This document shows, piece after piece, positions 43,218 to 43,241 of a stretch of DNA of 43,241 bases. The stretch spans positions 1-43,241 of the forward strand of contig CAMVON010000011.1 in assembly GCA_947169155.1 (NCBI GenBank). Direction: 5' to 3'. The notes below the pieces were generated by a model. It saw only the letters and a list, made by a program, of their open reading frames with translations, made no database searches and had not been told where the DNA came from. Source of the DNA: an uncultured Clostridiaceae bacterium (lineage in GTDB: Bacteria > Bacillota > Clostridia > TANB77 > CAG-465). The position numbers and the translations under genes were made by a program. Numbering within the stretch: position 1 is the first letter of the stretch; every line of letters begins with the position of its first letter.

Positions 43218-43241
43218 AAATTTATTAATTCTTAGTCTTTA

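Overview
The window is about 43 kb of very AT-rich chromosomal DNA from a Gram-positive, low-GC anaerobe, most likely a gut member of the Clostridia. The evidence is strong Shine-Dalgarno sites (AAGGAGG type) before nearly every gene, near-consensus sigma-A promoters with 17-bp spacers, short hairpin plus U-tract terminators, a class III (oxygen-sensitive) ribonucleotide reductase with its radical-SAM activase, and Gram-positive surface adhesins. No tRNA, rRNA, CRISPR array, insertion sequence or prophage gene was seen.

Layout. Transcription runs mostly right to left (minus strand). From left to right: a giant secreted adhesin cut by the left edge (1-3649); asnS-aspS-gpsA-methyltransferase (8659 to 3834); a second giant adhesin with a thioester domain and about 13 CnaB-like repeats (14409 to 8845); rpsO; an M23 cell-wall peptidase; a plus-strand nfeD-SPFH pair (16285-17684); a zinc-ribbon/HtrA-like membrane protease; deoC; guaB-guaA; a dockerin-bearing subtilase followed by ruvC; ftsY-murB-yvcK-glycogen-debranching-like; a 36-codon basic ORF plus a membrane protein of unknown role; a plus-strand short aspartokinase; a small glycyl-radical protein, nrdG and an AI-2E-type transporter; a plus-strand 93-aa orphan; nrdD; and GNAT-FAD enzyme-amidase at the right end.

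How the genes work together. Themes are purine and dNTP supply (guaB, guaA, nrdD, nrdG, deoC), translation (asnS, aspS, rpsO, methyltransferase), envelope building and remodelling (murB, yvcK, M23 peptidase, Amidase_3, NfeD/SPFH, FtsY, GpsA for lipid precursors) and surface display or secreted proteolysis (two adhesins, subtilase, HtrA-like protease).

The most notable observation is an apparently split anaerobic ribonucleotide reductase. The 753-aa NrdD stops just after its zinc motif and lacks the C-terminal glycyl-radical segment. That segment (RRITGYLVG ... DRVKH) is encoded by a separate 90-aa gene that overlaps nrdG, 0.5 kb away. Other oddities are an IMP dehydrogenase whose flap and active-site residues match the Tritrichomonas foetus enzyme even in numbering, an aspartyl-tRNA synthetase of alphaproteobacterial rather than clostridial type, a YvcK lacking the DDGGSSG signature, an aspartokinase missing one ACT domain, and an adhesin with an FVNTG sorting-like motif in place of LPXTG. 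Family and lineage comparisons are from memory; no search was run.
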